Of a stretch of DNA of 64,000 nt, positions 25,081 through 34,835 are shown piece by piece; the stretch's first letter is position 1; every line of letters starts with the position of its first letter. The stretch is from Gonocerus acuteangulatus (lineage: Eukaryota; Arthropoda; Insecta; Hemiptera; Coreidae), in NCBI GenBank assembly GCA_946811695.1, contig OX328123.1:31337399-31401398 (forward strand), given 5' to 3'. A program made the position numbers and the translations under genes. The notes beneath the pieces were generated by a model. That model was given only the letters and a program-made list of their open reading frames with translations, was not told the origin of the DNA and made no database searches.

Positions 25081-25366
25081 ATGTCTGTATTGTCCCTTCC
25101 AGAAAATTAGCGGATATTGGATACCGGTCGCCAACCATGATTCCAGCAACGTCATCAGCAACAGGTGCATTGAATGTATTCTCCAGGTGGTTCTTTATCA
25201 GAATTGATAAAAACAGCGTGATTGTCATTTTGTAATTTGTGCATGTGTGATTTAAATAATTTCAACAATTCATTCTGCTCATTCAATAGATCGTCCAACT
25301 GAATGACAATGCGACCAGCGATAGGCGCGTGCGCTTTCGGAGTCCTCACCTCCCATGAAATAAAGG
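25081..25366 (-). pseudogene. Helitron Rep protein, C-terminal side fragment
   Basis: Minus strand: 'GRIVIQLDDLLNEQNELLKL', 'NDNHAVFINSDKEPPGEY', then, after a frameshift near 25165, 'NAPVADDVAGIMVGD'. This is the conserved stretch of arthropod Helitron proteins before the replication-initiator core. Rep cleaves and joins DNA ends during rolling-circle transposition. The upstream part lies at 33236-33395, with the foldback element in between. Broken by that insertion, a frameshift and loss of the helicase region. Confidence 0.8.
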
Positions 25367-26029
25367 GTCTCACCGTGTTTCCATATGAAATCTGCACTTG
25401 CGTCTTTCTTGACTTTGATGTCATTATTTTATTTCTAGTCCCTAGAAATAATTTTTCGTCAATTGTCAAACCTCTAACTGTACTCATTTTGAGGAAATAA
25501 GGGTTAAAACCCCTAACTTCAAAGTGATTTTTCTATGAAAATATACTAGACATTTAAATGAAACTAATGTAAATTGAAGCTATTGATTAGGTGTACCTTG
25601 CGTATTTTTTTTCATAATTTTTGGACCACTTATAAGATAAGAAAAAAAATTGTGAAGATTTGAAGAGCGGTTTTCCCTATCTACCCCTCCAAGCACACCT
25701 ATCAAAAAAATCACGTAAAATCAGTAATTTCTAAACTACACTGGTGTTAAAAAAAACCGGCGCACCTTGAATTTTATGCAAAAACCTTATCTGAAAGAAA
25801 TATTGTAGAGCGTGAGGTAATGACAGAGATACGGTAGGTCAAGAGGGATTAGTTCGCACTAATCCTGTCCTAAAATTCTCACTAGGCTTAAGAATAAGGG
25901 CATTAAGATAAAGCGACATAGTCGACGGACTATGCTTCAGTTTGTCTCCAGTTGTCTATTCACGCGCACTGATTTTTTTGCCTTGAAAACTTTGTTCTTT
26001 AAGAAAAAAAAAGTTTTTGAAAAGGTAAA

Positions 26030-27049
26030 ATGGTTTTGGATGCAGTTGTAGCCGCTCAGATTATTGCATTGGTGGAGGACGGCCGAAGTCAACGATATGC
26101 CGCCAGAACCCTAGGGCTCCCTGAAACAACGGTTCGGCGTGCTGTCCAGAGGTATCGGGAGACAGGAAGCTACGTGAGGAGGCCAGGATCAGGGCGTCCA
26201 AGAGCGACAGTCCCAGCTGACGATCGCTTCATTGTCATGCAATCCCTCAGAAACCGCTTCCAATCATCAGTCGAGACCTCTCACCGGCTGCGTGTTGCTC
26301 GGGGTGTGAACATCAGTGCACTCACAGTACGAAGAAGACTCGCTGAAGTTGACCTGCACGCCACGGTACCCGCTTCCGGTCCTCTACTCACCCCAGCACA
26401 CAGAGCAGCTCGCCTGCAGTTTTGTAGAGAACATGCCGCCTGGAATGAAATTGATTGGGCCTCTGTTCTGTTTTCAGACGAGTCGAGGTATAGCCTCTAT
26501 GGTGCAGACGGTCGAGTGCGAGTGTGGAGAAGACAAGGAGAGCGATATGCTCAGTGCAATATAGCGGGGAGAGTGCAGTTCGGAGGAGGGTCAGTGATGG
26601 TTTGGGGTGGCATTTCTTTAGAGGCTAGGACAGACCTCCATGTGTTCCGAAGACCGACTCTTAATGCACAATCGTACATCACGGACATCCTAGAAGAATA
26701 TGTGGTGCCTTTTGGCCCGTTTAGGGGCGATCAATTTCTTTTTATGCACGATAATGCCCGGCCTCACACAGCAAATGTTGTCAGGGAGTACCTGGATGAG
26801 GTCGGTATCCAAACTTTGAACTGGCCAGCTCGCAGCCCGGACCTCAATCCTATAGAGCATCTTTGGGACCATCTTGGGACGTCCGTCCGACGGCAACAGA
26901 ACCCTCCAGGTAACCTCCAAGATCTCAGGATTGCCTTGGAACATGAGTGGAACCAGATTCCTCAAGATAGGGTAGCCAACCTTATTCGGAGTATGCCTAC
27001 AAGGATGGAAGCAGTTATTCGTGCCAGAGGAGGCAACACTCGGTACTAG
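26030..27049 (+). CDS. Tc1 transposase, DD34E, 339 aa, apparently intact
   Basis: A cut-and-paste transposase that binds the terminal repeats and inserts at TA. The N-terminus (about residues 8-60) is a helix-turn-helix region, 'GRSQRYAARTLGLPETTVRR', followed by a basic 'RRPGSGRPRA' linker. The catalytic triad is D150 (FSDESRYS), D241 (HDNARPH) and E276 (NPIEHLW), with exactly 34 residues between D241 and E276, as in the Tc1 family. Length is typical and no stop or frameshift is visible. The ATG follows a short A-rich leader 290 bp inside the left end. Codon use is GC-richer than the surroundings, consistent with a recent arrival. A nested element lies downstream and probably prevents efficient mobilisation of this copy, though the protein could act in trans (inference). 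Confidence 0.95.
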   Translation: MVLDAVVAAQIIALVEDGRSQRYAARTLGLPETTVRRAVQRYRETGSYVRRPGSGRPRATVPADDRFIVMQSLRNRFQSSVETSHRLRVARGVNISALTVRRRLAEVDLHATVPASGPLLTPAHRAARLQFCREHAAWNEIDWASVLFSDESRYSLYGADGRVRVWRRQGERYAQCNIAGRVQFGGGSVMVWGGISLEARTDLHVFRRPTLNAQSYITDILEEYVVPFGPFRGDQFLFMHDNARPHTANVVREYLDEVGIQTLNWPARSPDLNPIEHLWDHLGTSVRRQQNPPGNLQDLRIALEHEWNQIPQDRVANLIRSMPTRMEAVIRARGGNTRY

Positions 27050-27294
27050 GAACAATATTTTGTAAGTAAAACACAAGTTAGAGGAGTTTTTTTCATTTTA
27101 AAATTGTGATCATTTGCTTCTTTTTTACATTACATTATTTTTATGTATCATGTTTTATGTTAGTGCGGTTCCTCCCTCCCCCATAGGGAGGAACCCCGCT
27201 TATAGGGTTGATACAATGAAACAATCCGGAAGTGCCGACAAGAAAATTTCGCGTTTCAGAACCCCTAGAGACCGAAAATAACGGTGGTTCAAAT

Positions 27295-27321
27295 TTGTAT
27301 ATATATATATATATATGTATA

Positions 27322-27386
<65 letters not shown>
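27295..27386. repeat. (TA)n within HLE copy B
   Basis: Long TA run, at the same internal place as in HLE copies C and G and the fragment at 7503. Confidence 0.9.
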
Positions 27387-27390
<4 letters not shown>

Positions 27391-27689
27391 CTGTTCGCAC
27401 TCTAGATAGAAGACGAATGGTCCGATTTTGATGAAATTTGGTAAAAAAATCCTTCGTCCAATTTGAAAGGTCAAGTTCGTTAACCAGCAAAATCCGCCTA
27501 CTGGAAGATGGAGTTTCGGGCGAAATTCGCGCAAAAAAAATCGTAACGCTTACGTTTTTGAGTTCATAAGGTTCTAAGTACTCGTTTTATATGATTCCTG
27601 GGCTACGAAAACGAATGAAACCATTTTCAAGGCGACAGCTTTAACCGTTTTCGAGAAAATTGGAAAAATATTTTTTGAATACCGTTTTT

Positions 27690-28718
27690 GGTTTGGGTAC
27701 TTAGAATCATGGGATTCAGTTGAAACATTTTCTGCATGTTCTACTTTCATCAAAACTAATATGTTGAAATTTTGGTTACGTTTGGAGTTAAGGAAGGGTT
27801 AGAATAAAATATTTTATTAACAGACATAAAAAGTTTTAGTAACTTTGTTTACTTTCATTAATATCTCGAAAAAGGTTGAGAATCTTGGTAAACGGAAGAA
27901 TACCATTAGAAAGCTTATTAAATGCTCTAAGAAAAAGGTTCTAATGAAAGTTTTGATTAGGCGATGTCAATCGGAGAAATAAGAGCTTAAAACTTTAAAG
28001 TAATTGATTTCGCTTATTCGAACTGTTATTTTTGTCTGTTTTTTATTCCTTGTTATTTTTTAATTGCTTATTGTTGGATAATGTATTCGAAAATAAAACA
28101 GGTTAAGAAAAATAAGAAAAACAATTTAATGTTAGAGATATGGATTTCCAAGATATATAGCTTTTCAACTGCCTAGCGTCCTTCCTAGGGAGGGTTCTTT
28201 GTCTTTGATTTTGGTACTTAGAATTATGGGATACAGTTGAAACATTTTCTGCATGTTGGAGTTTCATCACCACTAATATGTTGAAATTTTTGTTACGTTT
28301 AGAGTAAAGGAAGGGTTAGAATAAAATATTTTATTAACAGAAATAAAAAGTTTTGGTAACTTTGTATACTTTCCTTAATATCTCGAAAAAGTTTGAGTAT
28401 CTTGGGAAACGGAAGAATACCATTAAAAAGCTTACTAAATGCTCTACAAAAAAGGTTCTGCTGAAAGTTTTGATTAGACGATGTCAAGCAGAGAAATAAG
28501 TGCTTAAAACTTTAAAGTAATTGATTTCCCTTATTCGAACTGTTCTTTTTGTCTGTTTTTATTCCTTGTTATTTTTTAACTGCTTATAGTTGGATAATGT
28601 ATTTCATAACAAATCAGGTTAAGAAAACTAAGAAAAACAATTTAATCTTAGAGATATGGATTTCCAAGATAATATAGCTTTTCAAATTCCTAGCGGGGTC
28701 CTTCCTAGGGCGGGGACC
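27690..28718. repeat. Direct tandem duplication of ~0.51 kb inside HLE-B
   Basis: 'ggtacttagaat' plus 'atgggat.cagttgaaacat' at 27697 recurs at 28212; 'ccaagat...atagcttttcaa' near 28155 recurs near 28667. The two ~510-base copies differ by scattered substitutions and small indels, so the duplication is not brand new. Confidence 0.85.
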
Positions 28719-28789
28719 CACCCAGGTAAGATCGTAAATAACACCTTTCTTGAGAGTAAAGATGGAACTGTCAACTTTGGTCCTCCTCT

Positions 28790-28925
28790 ACCTCCCGGCA
28801 CTTTCATTGCTGACGAAGACTACCACTGACTAGCCAAAACGTCCTAAATATAGATTTTTTAACAAAAATCGTATTGAGGTTTATTTAGCCGAATCCCAAC
28901 CATTCCATCTTTACTTATCACCTCG
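28790..28925 (+). mobile_element. Penelope-type 3' fragment with hammerhead-like motif
   Basis: 'CTGACGA' (28810), a stretch that can fold, then 'GCCAAAACGTCC' (to 28843) resembles the CUGANGA...GAAACGUC pattern of the copies at 41156 and 50625. The following 'tagccgaatcccaaccat' (28888-28905) is identical to the tail at 50829 and, inverted, at 50566. Only a fragment. Confidence 0.5.
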
Positions 28926-29689
28926 ACGGCTAACTATCTAATCTTCATGCTTTCTAGAAATGTGGACCCAAAATAATAACATCTTCTATTTTAATCATTT
29001 TAAATGAGTCTAGAGATAAGAACGGAACCGCGCTAAGATGATGCAGTTCCTGCGAGTCGGACTTTTATTTTTATGTTAGTTTTATTTTTTCTATTCTTTA
29101 CTTCTTATGTCCTACAAGCTGAAAACATTTGGGTAAAAATTTTTGCCAATTTTATTACGTTTTGAAAAAAATAAAGACAAAATTCAAGGTGCGCCGGTTT
29201 TTTTGAACACCAGTGTATTAACCGTAAATGTTTTATAGATGTGTGAAAGGTGCATCATCCATGAAATTACAAAAATCCTATATCGATAGCTAAACACTAA
29301 AAACCAAATGTATCGAAAATATCTCAAGTTACTCTTAGGACGTTTTTGTTATTTAAATATGAACCCTCACATTGCTCAGTGCATAATCATACAGATCGAA
29401 AAAATATTGTCATATTGCAAGCCACTAAAATAATAAATAGGTACTAAAAATCTTCATTTTCTACAAAAGATAATTAATCTTAATCACTATTTTCCTCAAT
29501 AGTTTTGGTATCACTTGTAACTTTGAATAAATGTGTTAATATTTCCGCGGGTTTAATTTTTTTTTATTAGTAACGACCAAGTGATAAGAAATAAATTATC
29601 GAGGCTACCTGTGAACAGCAACCTACGATCCTATTTCCATTAGCGTAATCACACGTGTATCTTTTTATGCCCTTGTAATCAGAGATGGG

Positions 29690-30678
29690 CATAATTATTT
29701 ATAAATAAAAATACGAATTTATTCGTACTTTATACATTTGTGAATACGAATATAAATAAATTCGTACTTCATATATTTGTGAATACGAATATAAATAAAT
29801 TCGTATTCATAAGTGTGAATAGGATTTTATTTTTATTCACATATATTAAATATAAAAATACAAATAAAATTTTATTCGCAAATTTTTCTGCGAATAAAAA
29901 TAAATTCACAGAAAAAATTGTAAATAATCACAAAAAATGTGAATATTTACAAAAAATCAAGTGATTACAAAAAAAAATCACATTAAAATATACGAATAAA
30001 AATTTATTCACATTATAATTTGTGAATAAAAATGTATTCACAATAAAATTCGCAAATAAATCATGAATTTATTCGTATTAAGATGATATTACAAAAGTTA
30101 TTGAAGGTGATTTTTTTTTTTTTATGGAGGTACAGATGACAAACTGTGTCCCTGCAGCATGGCTGGTGGTCTCGCGGCGGACTCGGGGTAAACAAAAAAT
30201 CTAGGCGCTAATAACCTAGACGTTAAATGCCTTAAAAAAAAAAAATCACCTTCAATAACTTTTGTAATATCATCTTAATACGAATAAATTCATGATTTAT
30301 TTGCGAATTTTATTGTGAATAAATTTTTATTCACAAATTATAATGTGAATACATTTTTATTCGTATATTTTAATGTGATTTTTTTTTGTAATCACTTGAT
30401 TTTTTGTAAATATTCACATTTTTTGTGATTATTTACAATTTTTTCTGTGAATTTTTTTTTATTCGCAGAAAAATTTGCGAATAAAATTTTATTTGTATTT
30501 TTATATTTAATATATGTGAATAAAAATAAATTCGTATTCACACTTATGAATACGAATTTATTTATATTCGTGTTCACAAATATATGAAGTACGAATTTAT
30601 TTATATTCGTATTCACAAAGGTATAAAATACGAATAAATTCGTATTTTTATTTATAAATAAAATTATGCCCATCTCTG
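29690..30678. mobile_element. Long palindromic hAT-type MITE with 8-bp target duplication and central SINE
   Basis: Arms of about 430 bp (29690-30123 and 30233-30678) are nearly perfect complements. The ends read CAGAGATGGGCATAAT inward. CTTGTAAT flanks both sides (29682-29689 and 30679-30686). The arms consist largely of variations on 'aataaattcgtattcac', so long low-complexity frames on both strands are meaningless. The ends resemble those of the MITE at 5639, implying one hAT family that made both. Confidence 0.94.
30124..30245 (+). mobile_element. SINE fragment at the centre of the palindrome
   Basis: 'gtggtctcgcggcgga', 'ctaggcgctaataaccta' and 'gacgttaaatgcctt' plus poly(A): a degraded tRNA-type head and the shared SINE tail, forming the loop of the hAT-type palindrome. 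Confidence 0.6.
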
Positions 30679-30686
30679 CTTGTAAT

Positions 30687-31189
30687 TGTATTTAAAAAAA
30701 AACCATTTTTTTTTTTACAAGAGAAACATCCTATTCTAGGTCTCTATTATATTGAAACAAGTACAATAAAAAACAAAACGAAGGTAATTGCGTCACATGG
30801 TAAACTGTAAAGAACGAATAATACGTAGTGACTGAATATGTAGCTTTATGTAATCCGATTTATAACTAATTGATCAACCAGATGTATACGAATAATACCA
30901 CTTGTTTATAGATGTATATATGTAATATTGTAACTGATGTATATATGCAATAACTGTTTGGAGCGAAACGCCTTAGATGCGCATGCCTTATTTTTCTTAA
31001 ATAAATATAAGAAAAAAATTAAAAAAAAAAAAAAATTGTATTCAATGAAACATTCGATATTTCTTGCTTTTGAAGTGCTGATAACGAACTTTAATCCTTA
31101 ATATGTTGCCATGTTCTTATAAGTACTCAACATGAATATCGTTTTTAATGCCGTCTAATAGAACAGCGAGGTAACATTTATTCCAGTTT
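30687..31189. other. Right part of the foldback loop, no gene
   Basis: AT-rich sequence without a counterpart in the left loop (29546-29681). It contains A-runs and no convincing open frame. Confidence 0.45.
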
Positions 31190-31447
31190 CATCTAATGTT
31201 ACAAATCGTACCAAAACTATTAGGGAAAATAGTGATTAAGATTAATTATCTTTTGTAGAAAATGAAGATTTTTAGTATTTATTATTTTATTGGCTTGCAA
31301 TATGACTATAGTTTTTCGATCTGTATAATACAAATTATGCACTGAGCAACGTGAGTGTTCATATTTAAATATCAAAAACGTCCTAAGAGTAACTTGAGAT
31401 ATTTTCGATACATCTGGTTTTTAGTGTTTAGCTATCGATATAGGGTT

Positions 31448-31582
31448 TTAGCGCGGTTACTCCCTATCTCCATAGGGAGAACCCGCTTATGAGGTTGACC
31501 TCATGACGCAATCCGGAAGTGCCGACTAGAAACTTTCACGTTTCAGACCCTATAGATCACGAAAATATAGGTGGCCCAAATT

Positions 31583-31643
<61 letters not shown>

Positions 31644-32800
31644 GCTTGTCTGTTCGCGCTCTAGCAAGCTCAAAAATGGTCCGATTTTAACGAAATTTGG
31701 CACAAAAATCTGTCGTCTAATTTGAAAGGTCAAGTTCGTTAACCAGCAGAATCCGCCCACTAGAAGATAGTGTTTGGGGCGAAATTCGCGACAAAAATTC
31801 GTAACGCTTACGTCTTTGAGTTTATAAGCTTGCAGGTACTTGTTTTATAGGTTTCTTAACATAAGAAAACGAATGAGACCATTTATAAGGCGATATCTGT
31901 AACCGTTTCTGAGAAAAGTGCAATCAATGGTTTTGTAAGTCATTATTTTTTTGTGGGTACTTAGAATCGCGGGATTCAATTGAAATATTTTCTACAACTT
32001 GGAAATTAAGCCCAACTAAGACGTTTAAGTTTTGGTTATATTTGGAGTTGAGGAAGTATGCGAAAAAACTCGAACTGAAGTTATCGTTATTTCTTATTTT
32101 ATAGAAAGATTTAACCCACGACAGAATGAAATTTTATTCGCCATGAAGAACATATTTACAGTTGATTATAACAGTAAAACGCATTTGCTAGTAAAACAAG
32201 ATACTTTAAATGACAAAGAATTTTTGGTTGTTTAGAATAGAGCCTTCTTAGCAGTACGTACACACACTCACGACTAAATTCTTTCATGCAGTACAACTAT
32301 CAGACAATCCACTAATAGCTGAAATAGGTAATTACAACAAAGAAACCCTCAGACGATACACCCACAGACGGACCAAACATATACTTCTGGACACCTGACC
32401 TCATATAATATAAGTTAATAATTATCAGTTGTATTCATAATAGTCGTATTTTGCTTGGGTTTTTGTATAATTTTTCCCAAACTTTCAACAATAGTCATTG
32501 TGTATTTAGTTAGTCAATAAACAAAATAACATGTAAAATATATAATAACATGTAAAACTCAATGTACATATTGTATATTCAATTTGTAAATAAAAATCTC
32601 TTCTTCTTCTTCTTCTTAGCAGTAGTCAAAGAGTAAGTAAGTTTTCAATACATAATTGTATTGACTTATACAGATTAAGAATTATCCGTTTCTGTGTAAG
32701 TTGGCTACTGTCAGTTTCCTGTGATTTGTAATGCTAATCTATTCTATTTCTTCGAGATGTACGTAACCGCGCTAAGATGACGCAGTTCCTGCGAATCGGA
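31448..32800 (-). mobile_element. Helitron-like element HLE, copy C, in the foldback right arm
   Basis: The left end is 'ttagcgcggttactccc' with hairpin partner 'agggagaaccc', then 'caatccggaagtgccgac', (TA)n at 31585-31643 and the shared internal block. The right end is 'tgcgaatcgga'. The left foldback arm keeps the unfilled site at about 29264-29275 ('ttacaaaaatcctatatcg'), confirming both borders to within two or three bases. A truncated Jockey-type LINE is nested at 32257-32611. Confidence 0.82.
32257..32611 (+). mobile_element. 5'-truncated Jockey-type LINE with 13-bp target duplication
   Basis: CTTCTTAGCAGTA flanks both sides (32244-32256 and 32612-32624). The first 141 bases (32258-32398) encode the end of an ORF2, 'AVQLSDNPLIAEIGNYN' ... 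'RRYTHRRTKHILL', then TGA. The 'HRRTKH'-type ending is characteristic of Jockey-type elements. A ~210-base 3' region follows and ends in TTC repeats that merge with the target duplication. It is too short to be active. Confidence 0.85.
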
Positions 32801-33235
32801 CTTTTTGTAATTTCATGTATGATGCACCTTTCACAGATCTATGAAACATTTACGGATAATAGTTGAGAAATTACTGATTTTATGTGATTTGTTTTGGTAG
32901 GTGTGCTTGGAGGGGTAGTTAGGGAAAGCCGCCCTTCAAATATTCACTTTTTTTTCTTATCTTATAAGTGGTCCGAAACTTATGAAAAAAATACGCAAGA
33001 TACACCTAATCAATAGCTTCAATTCACATTAGTTTCATTTAAATGTCTAGTATAGTTTCATAGAAAACCCACTTTGAATTTAGGGTTTTTAACCCTTATT
33101 CCCTCAAAATGAGTACAGTTGAGGTTTGACAATTGACGAGAAATTATTTCTAGGAACAAGAAATAAAATAATGACATCAAATTAAAAAAAGACGCCAGTG
33201 CAGATTTCATATGGAAACACGGTGAGACCCTTTGT

Positions 33236-33395
33236 AAAAATTGATATGGTTTTTTTTTTGCATTGGCAGCAATGATCCCACTTTGTGATAAACTTGGCCT
33301 TTGATTTTCAATGGTGAATTAAATTGTTGGCTATCTGCAGCATTATGTTCAACTATTTCCGTTGCTCCGAACGATGTCATTTGGAAACATGACTT
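33236..33395 (-). pseudogene. Helitron Rep protein, N-terminal side fragment
   Basis: Minus strand: 'MTSFGATEIVEHNA', 'FNSPLKIKGQVYHKVGSLLP'. The conserved 'MTSFGA...KIQGQVYHRxGSLLP' block of Helitron proteins lies just upstream of the segment now found at 25081-25366. The foldback element separates the two. Confidence 0.8.
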
Positions 33396-33417
33396 AATAA
33401 ATAAATAAAAGATCATA

Positions 33418-34830
33418 TCTATTATATAAAAATGAATCGCTGAATGTGTTGGTAAGTGCAAATCTCGAGAGCAGCTGAACCGATTTCGCTAATTCTTTTT
33501 TTCATAATATTCCTATATTGAAGTACGAGGATGGTTCTTACGGAGAGAAAAATTAAAAAAATTGCCTGAAAAAGTCTAAAAATAACACTTTTCTATATTC
33601 CCATACAAATGATTCGTAATAAAACTTAAAAGTCAATTTGAACTTTAATACCATACCATAACGTTTGGTTTTCTAGATTAATTAAACTTTGGTTTTGGTT
33701 TTGGTTGCCCAAGAATTCGGCAATGACAAAGGTTTTGCAGCAATGTAAACTAATAGTGTGGGATGAATGCACTATGGCGCTTAAAAAATCTACTTAGATA
33801 GAACCCTAAAAGATCTACAGAACAACCAAAACCAATTTGGTGGTTCAATGATTTTATTATCAGGAGATTTTCGCCAAACATTGCCACTGGTTCCACGTTC
33901 AACACAAGCTGATCAACTGAATGCATGTTTAAAGTCCTCCAGTTTGTGGAAACATGTCAAGGTATTACATTTAAGCAAGAATATGCGTGTCATGTTGCAA
34001 AATGTATCTGGAGACATGTTCTCTAATCAACTCATTGATACTGGTAATGGCAAATTTCCTATAGACGTGCTGACTGGCGTTAACTCAATCAAACGCTGAA
34101 CTCATTCAAAAATTGTTTCCAAATGTTGCTCAAAATTACATATTCCATGATTGGTTGAGCGAACGAGCTATACTGGCTGCCAAAAACACTGATGCAAATA
34201 AATTAAGTTTCAAAATTCAAGATGACATTCCTGGCGAAACGAGGTCATATCAATCAGTTGATATGGCAACTAATACACCCGAATTTTTAAACTCACTTGA
34301 TTTGCCAGTATTGCCGCCTCACAATCTTCAATTAAAGATTGGATCTGTAGTTATAATGGTGCGAAATATTAACAAACCACAACTTGGTAACGGCATACGA
34401 TTAGCGATAAACAAATTACTGAATAGCGTAATAAAAGCAATCATATTGAAATGAAAGTATAAAGGAGAAGATGTTTTGATACTCCGCATCCCAATGATTC
34501 TGACTGACGTACCATTCGAGTTTAAACTACTACAGTTTCCAGTAGGGCTTGCTTTCGCTATGACTATAAACAAATCCCAGGGGCAGTCATTATGTGTTTG
34601 TGGTATTAATCTAGGAAACCCATGTTTCTCGCATGGTAAATTCTATGTTGCCTGTTCTCGTGTTGGAAAACCATCTGCTCTGTTTGTTTACGCGCCAGGT
34701 AATCAAACAAAAATTTCGTGTACCATAAAGTACTACAAGAAAAACGAAACTTAATTTAGAATAAGTAAAACTAAATTGAAATATAATAAGTAGGTATTAT
34801 AATAATAAATCTGGAATTGTAATTTTCATT
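33418..34830 (+). mobile_element. Helitron remnant, 5' end plus helicase
   Basis: Begins A|TCTATTATATAAAAATG, the usual TC-start of arthropod Helitrons. An A/T-rich leader follows ('ctgaaccgatttcgctaatt', 'tggttcttacggagaga'), then a broken helicase. The Rep region is missing. No convincing 3' CTRR end is seen before the LINE insertion at 34836. Confidence 0.75.
33722..34754 (+). pseudogene. Helitron Pif1-type helicase, C-terminal half, broken
   Basis: Consecutive segments in shifting frames: 'CKLIVWDECTMA' (Walker B, near 33745), 'GGSMILLSGDFRQTLPLVPR' (from 33840), 'QLNACLKSSSLWKHVKVLHL', 'NYIFHDWLSERAILAAKN', 'LKIGSVVIMVRNI', 'LLQFPVGLAFAMTINKSQGQ' and 'GKFYVACSRVG' near the end. This order is that of the superfamily 1B helicase fused to Rep in Helitrons, which unwinds DNA during rolling-circle transposition. 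The Walker A part is missing and several stops or frameshifts are present (near 33807, 34100 and 34455). Dead. Confidence 0.88.
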
Positions 34831-34835
34831 GTGTT

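Larger units (their letters stand above)
27160..29061 (-). mobile_element. Helitron-like element HLE, copy B, nested in Tc1
   Basis: Minus orientation: the hairpin-bearing 3' end is at the left ('ttagtgcggttcctccctc', with partner 'agggaggaacc'), and the 5' end is at the right ('tgcgagtcgga'). Inside are 'caatccggaagtgccgac', (TA)n at 27295-27386, and the shared internal stretch 'ccgattttgatgaaatttgg'. It also contains a ~0.51-kb direct duplication and a Penelope-type tail fragment. No coding. Confidence 0.78.
25739..29215 (+). mobile_element. Tc1-type transposon, ends intact, split by HLE copy B
   Basis: Terminal inverted repeats of about 39 bp with two mismatches: both ends read CACTGGTGTT inward, then AAACCGGCGCACC. 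TA lies on both sides (25737-25738 and 29216-29217). The other arm of the foldback element has the unfilled site with a single TA, which proves the borders. Length without the nested HLE is about 1575 bp, normal for Tc1 elements. It contains an intact transposase frame (26030-27049). The nested element lies downstream of the gene, between stop codon and right end. Confidence 0.96.
25367..33233. mobile_element. Foldback element with ~0.7-kb inverted arms, carrying three later insertions
   Basis: The left arm is 25367-25738 joined to 29216-29545. The right arm, its reverse complement, is about 31190-31447 joined to 32801-33233. Diagnostic matching blocks are 'ggaaacacggtgagaccc' at the outer edge, 'acccctccaagcacacct', and 'atctcaagttactcttagga' farther in. 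Arms agree at roughly 85-90% by eye. The loop (29546-31189) holds a hAT-type palindrome. Without insertions the element was about 2 kb. It lies inside a Helitron Rep gene. I see no transposase and no clear target duplication, so the class is unknown. Confidence 0.82.

Noticed and set aside
25367..25487. Start 'MSTVRGLTIDEKLFLG' fused to Helitron Rep (25155-25487, minus)
   Set aside because: The first ~40 codons lie in the foldback arm and only the rest is Rep. The fusion is an accident of the insertion, and the mirror copy at 33108 has a stop early on.
29740..30673. 'MNTNINKFVLHIF'-type frames on both strands
   Set aside because: They arise from the 'aattcgtattcac' repeats of a hAT-type palindrome; the same peptide appears on both strands.
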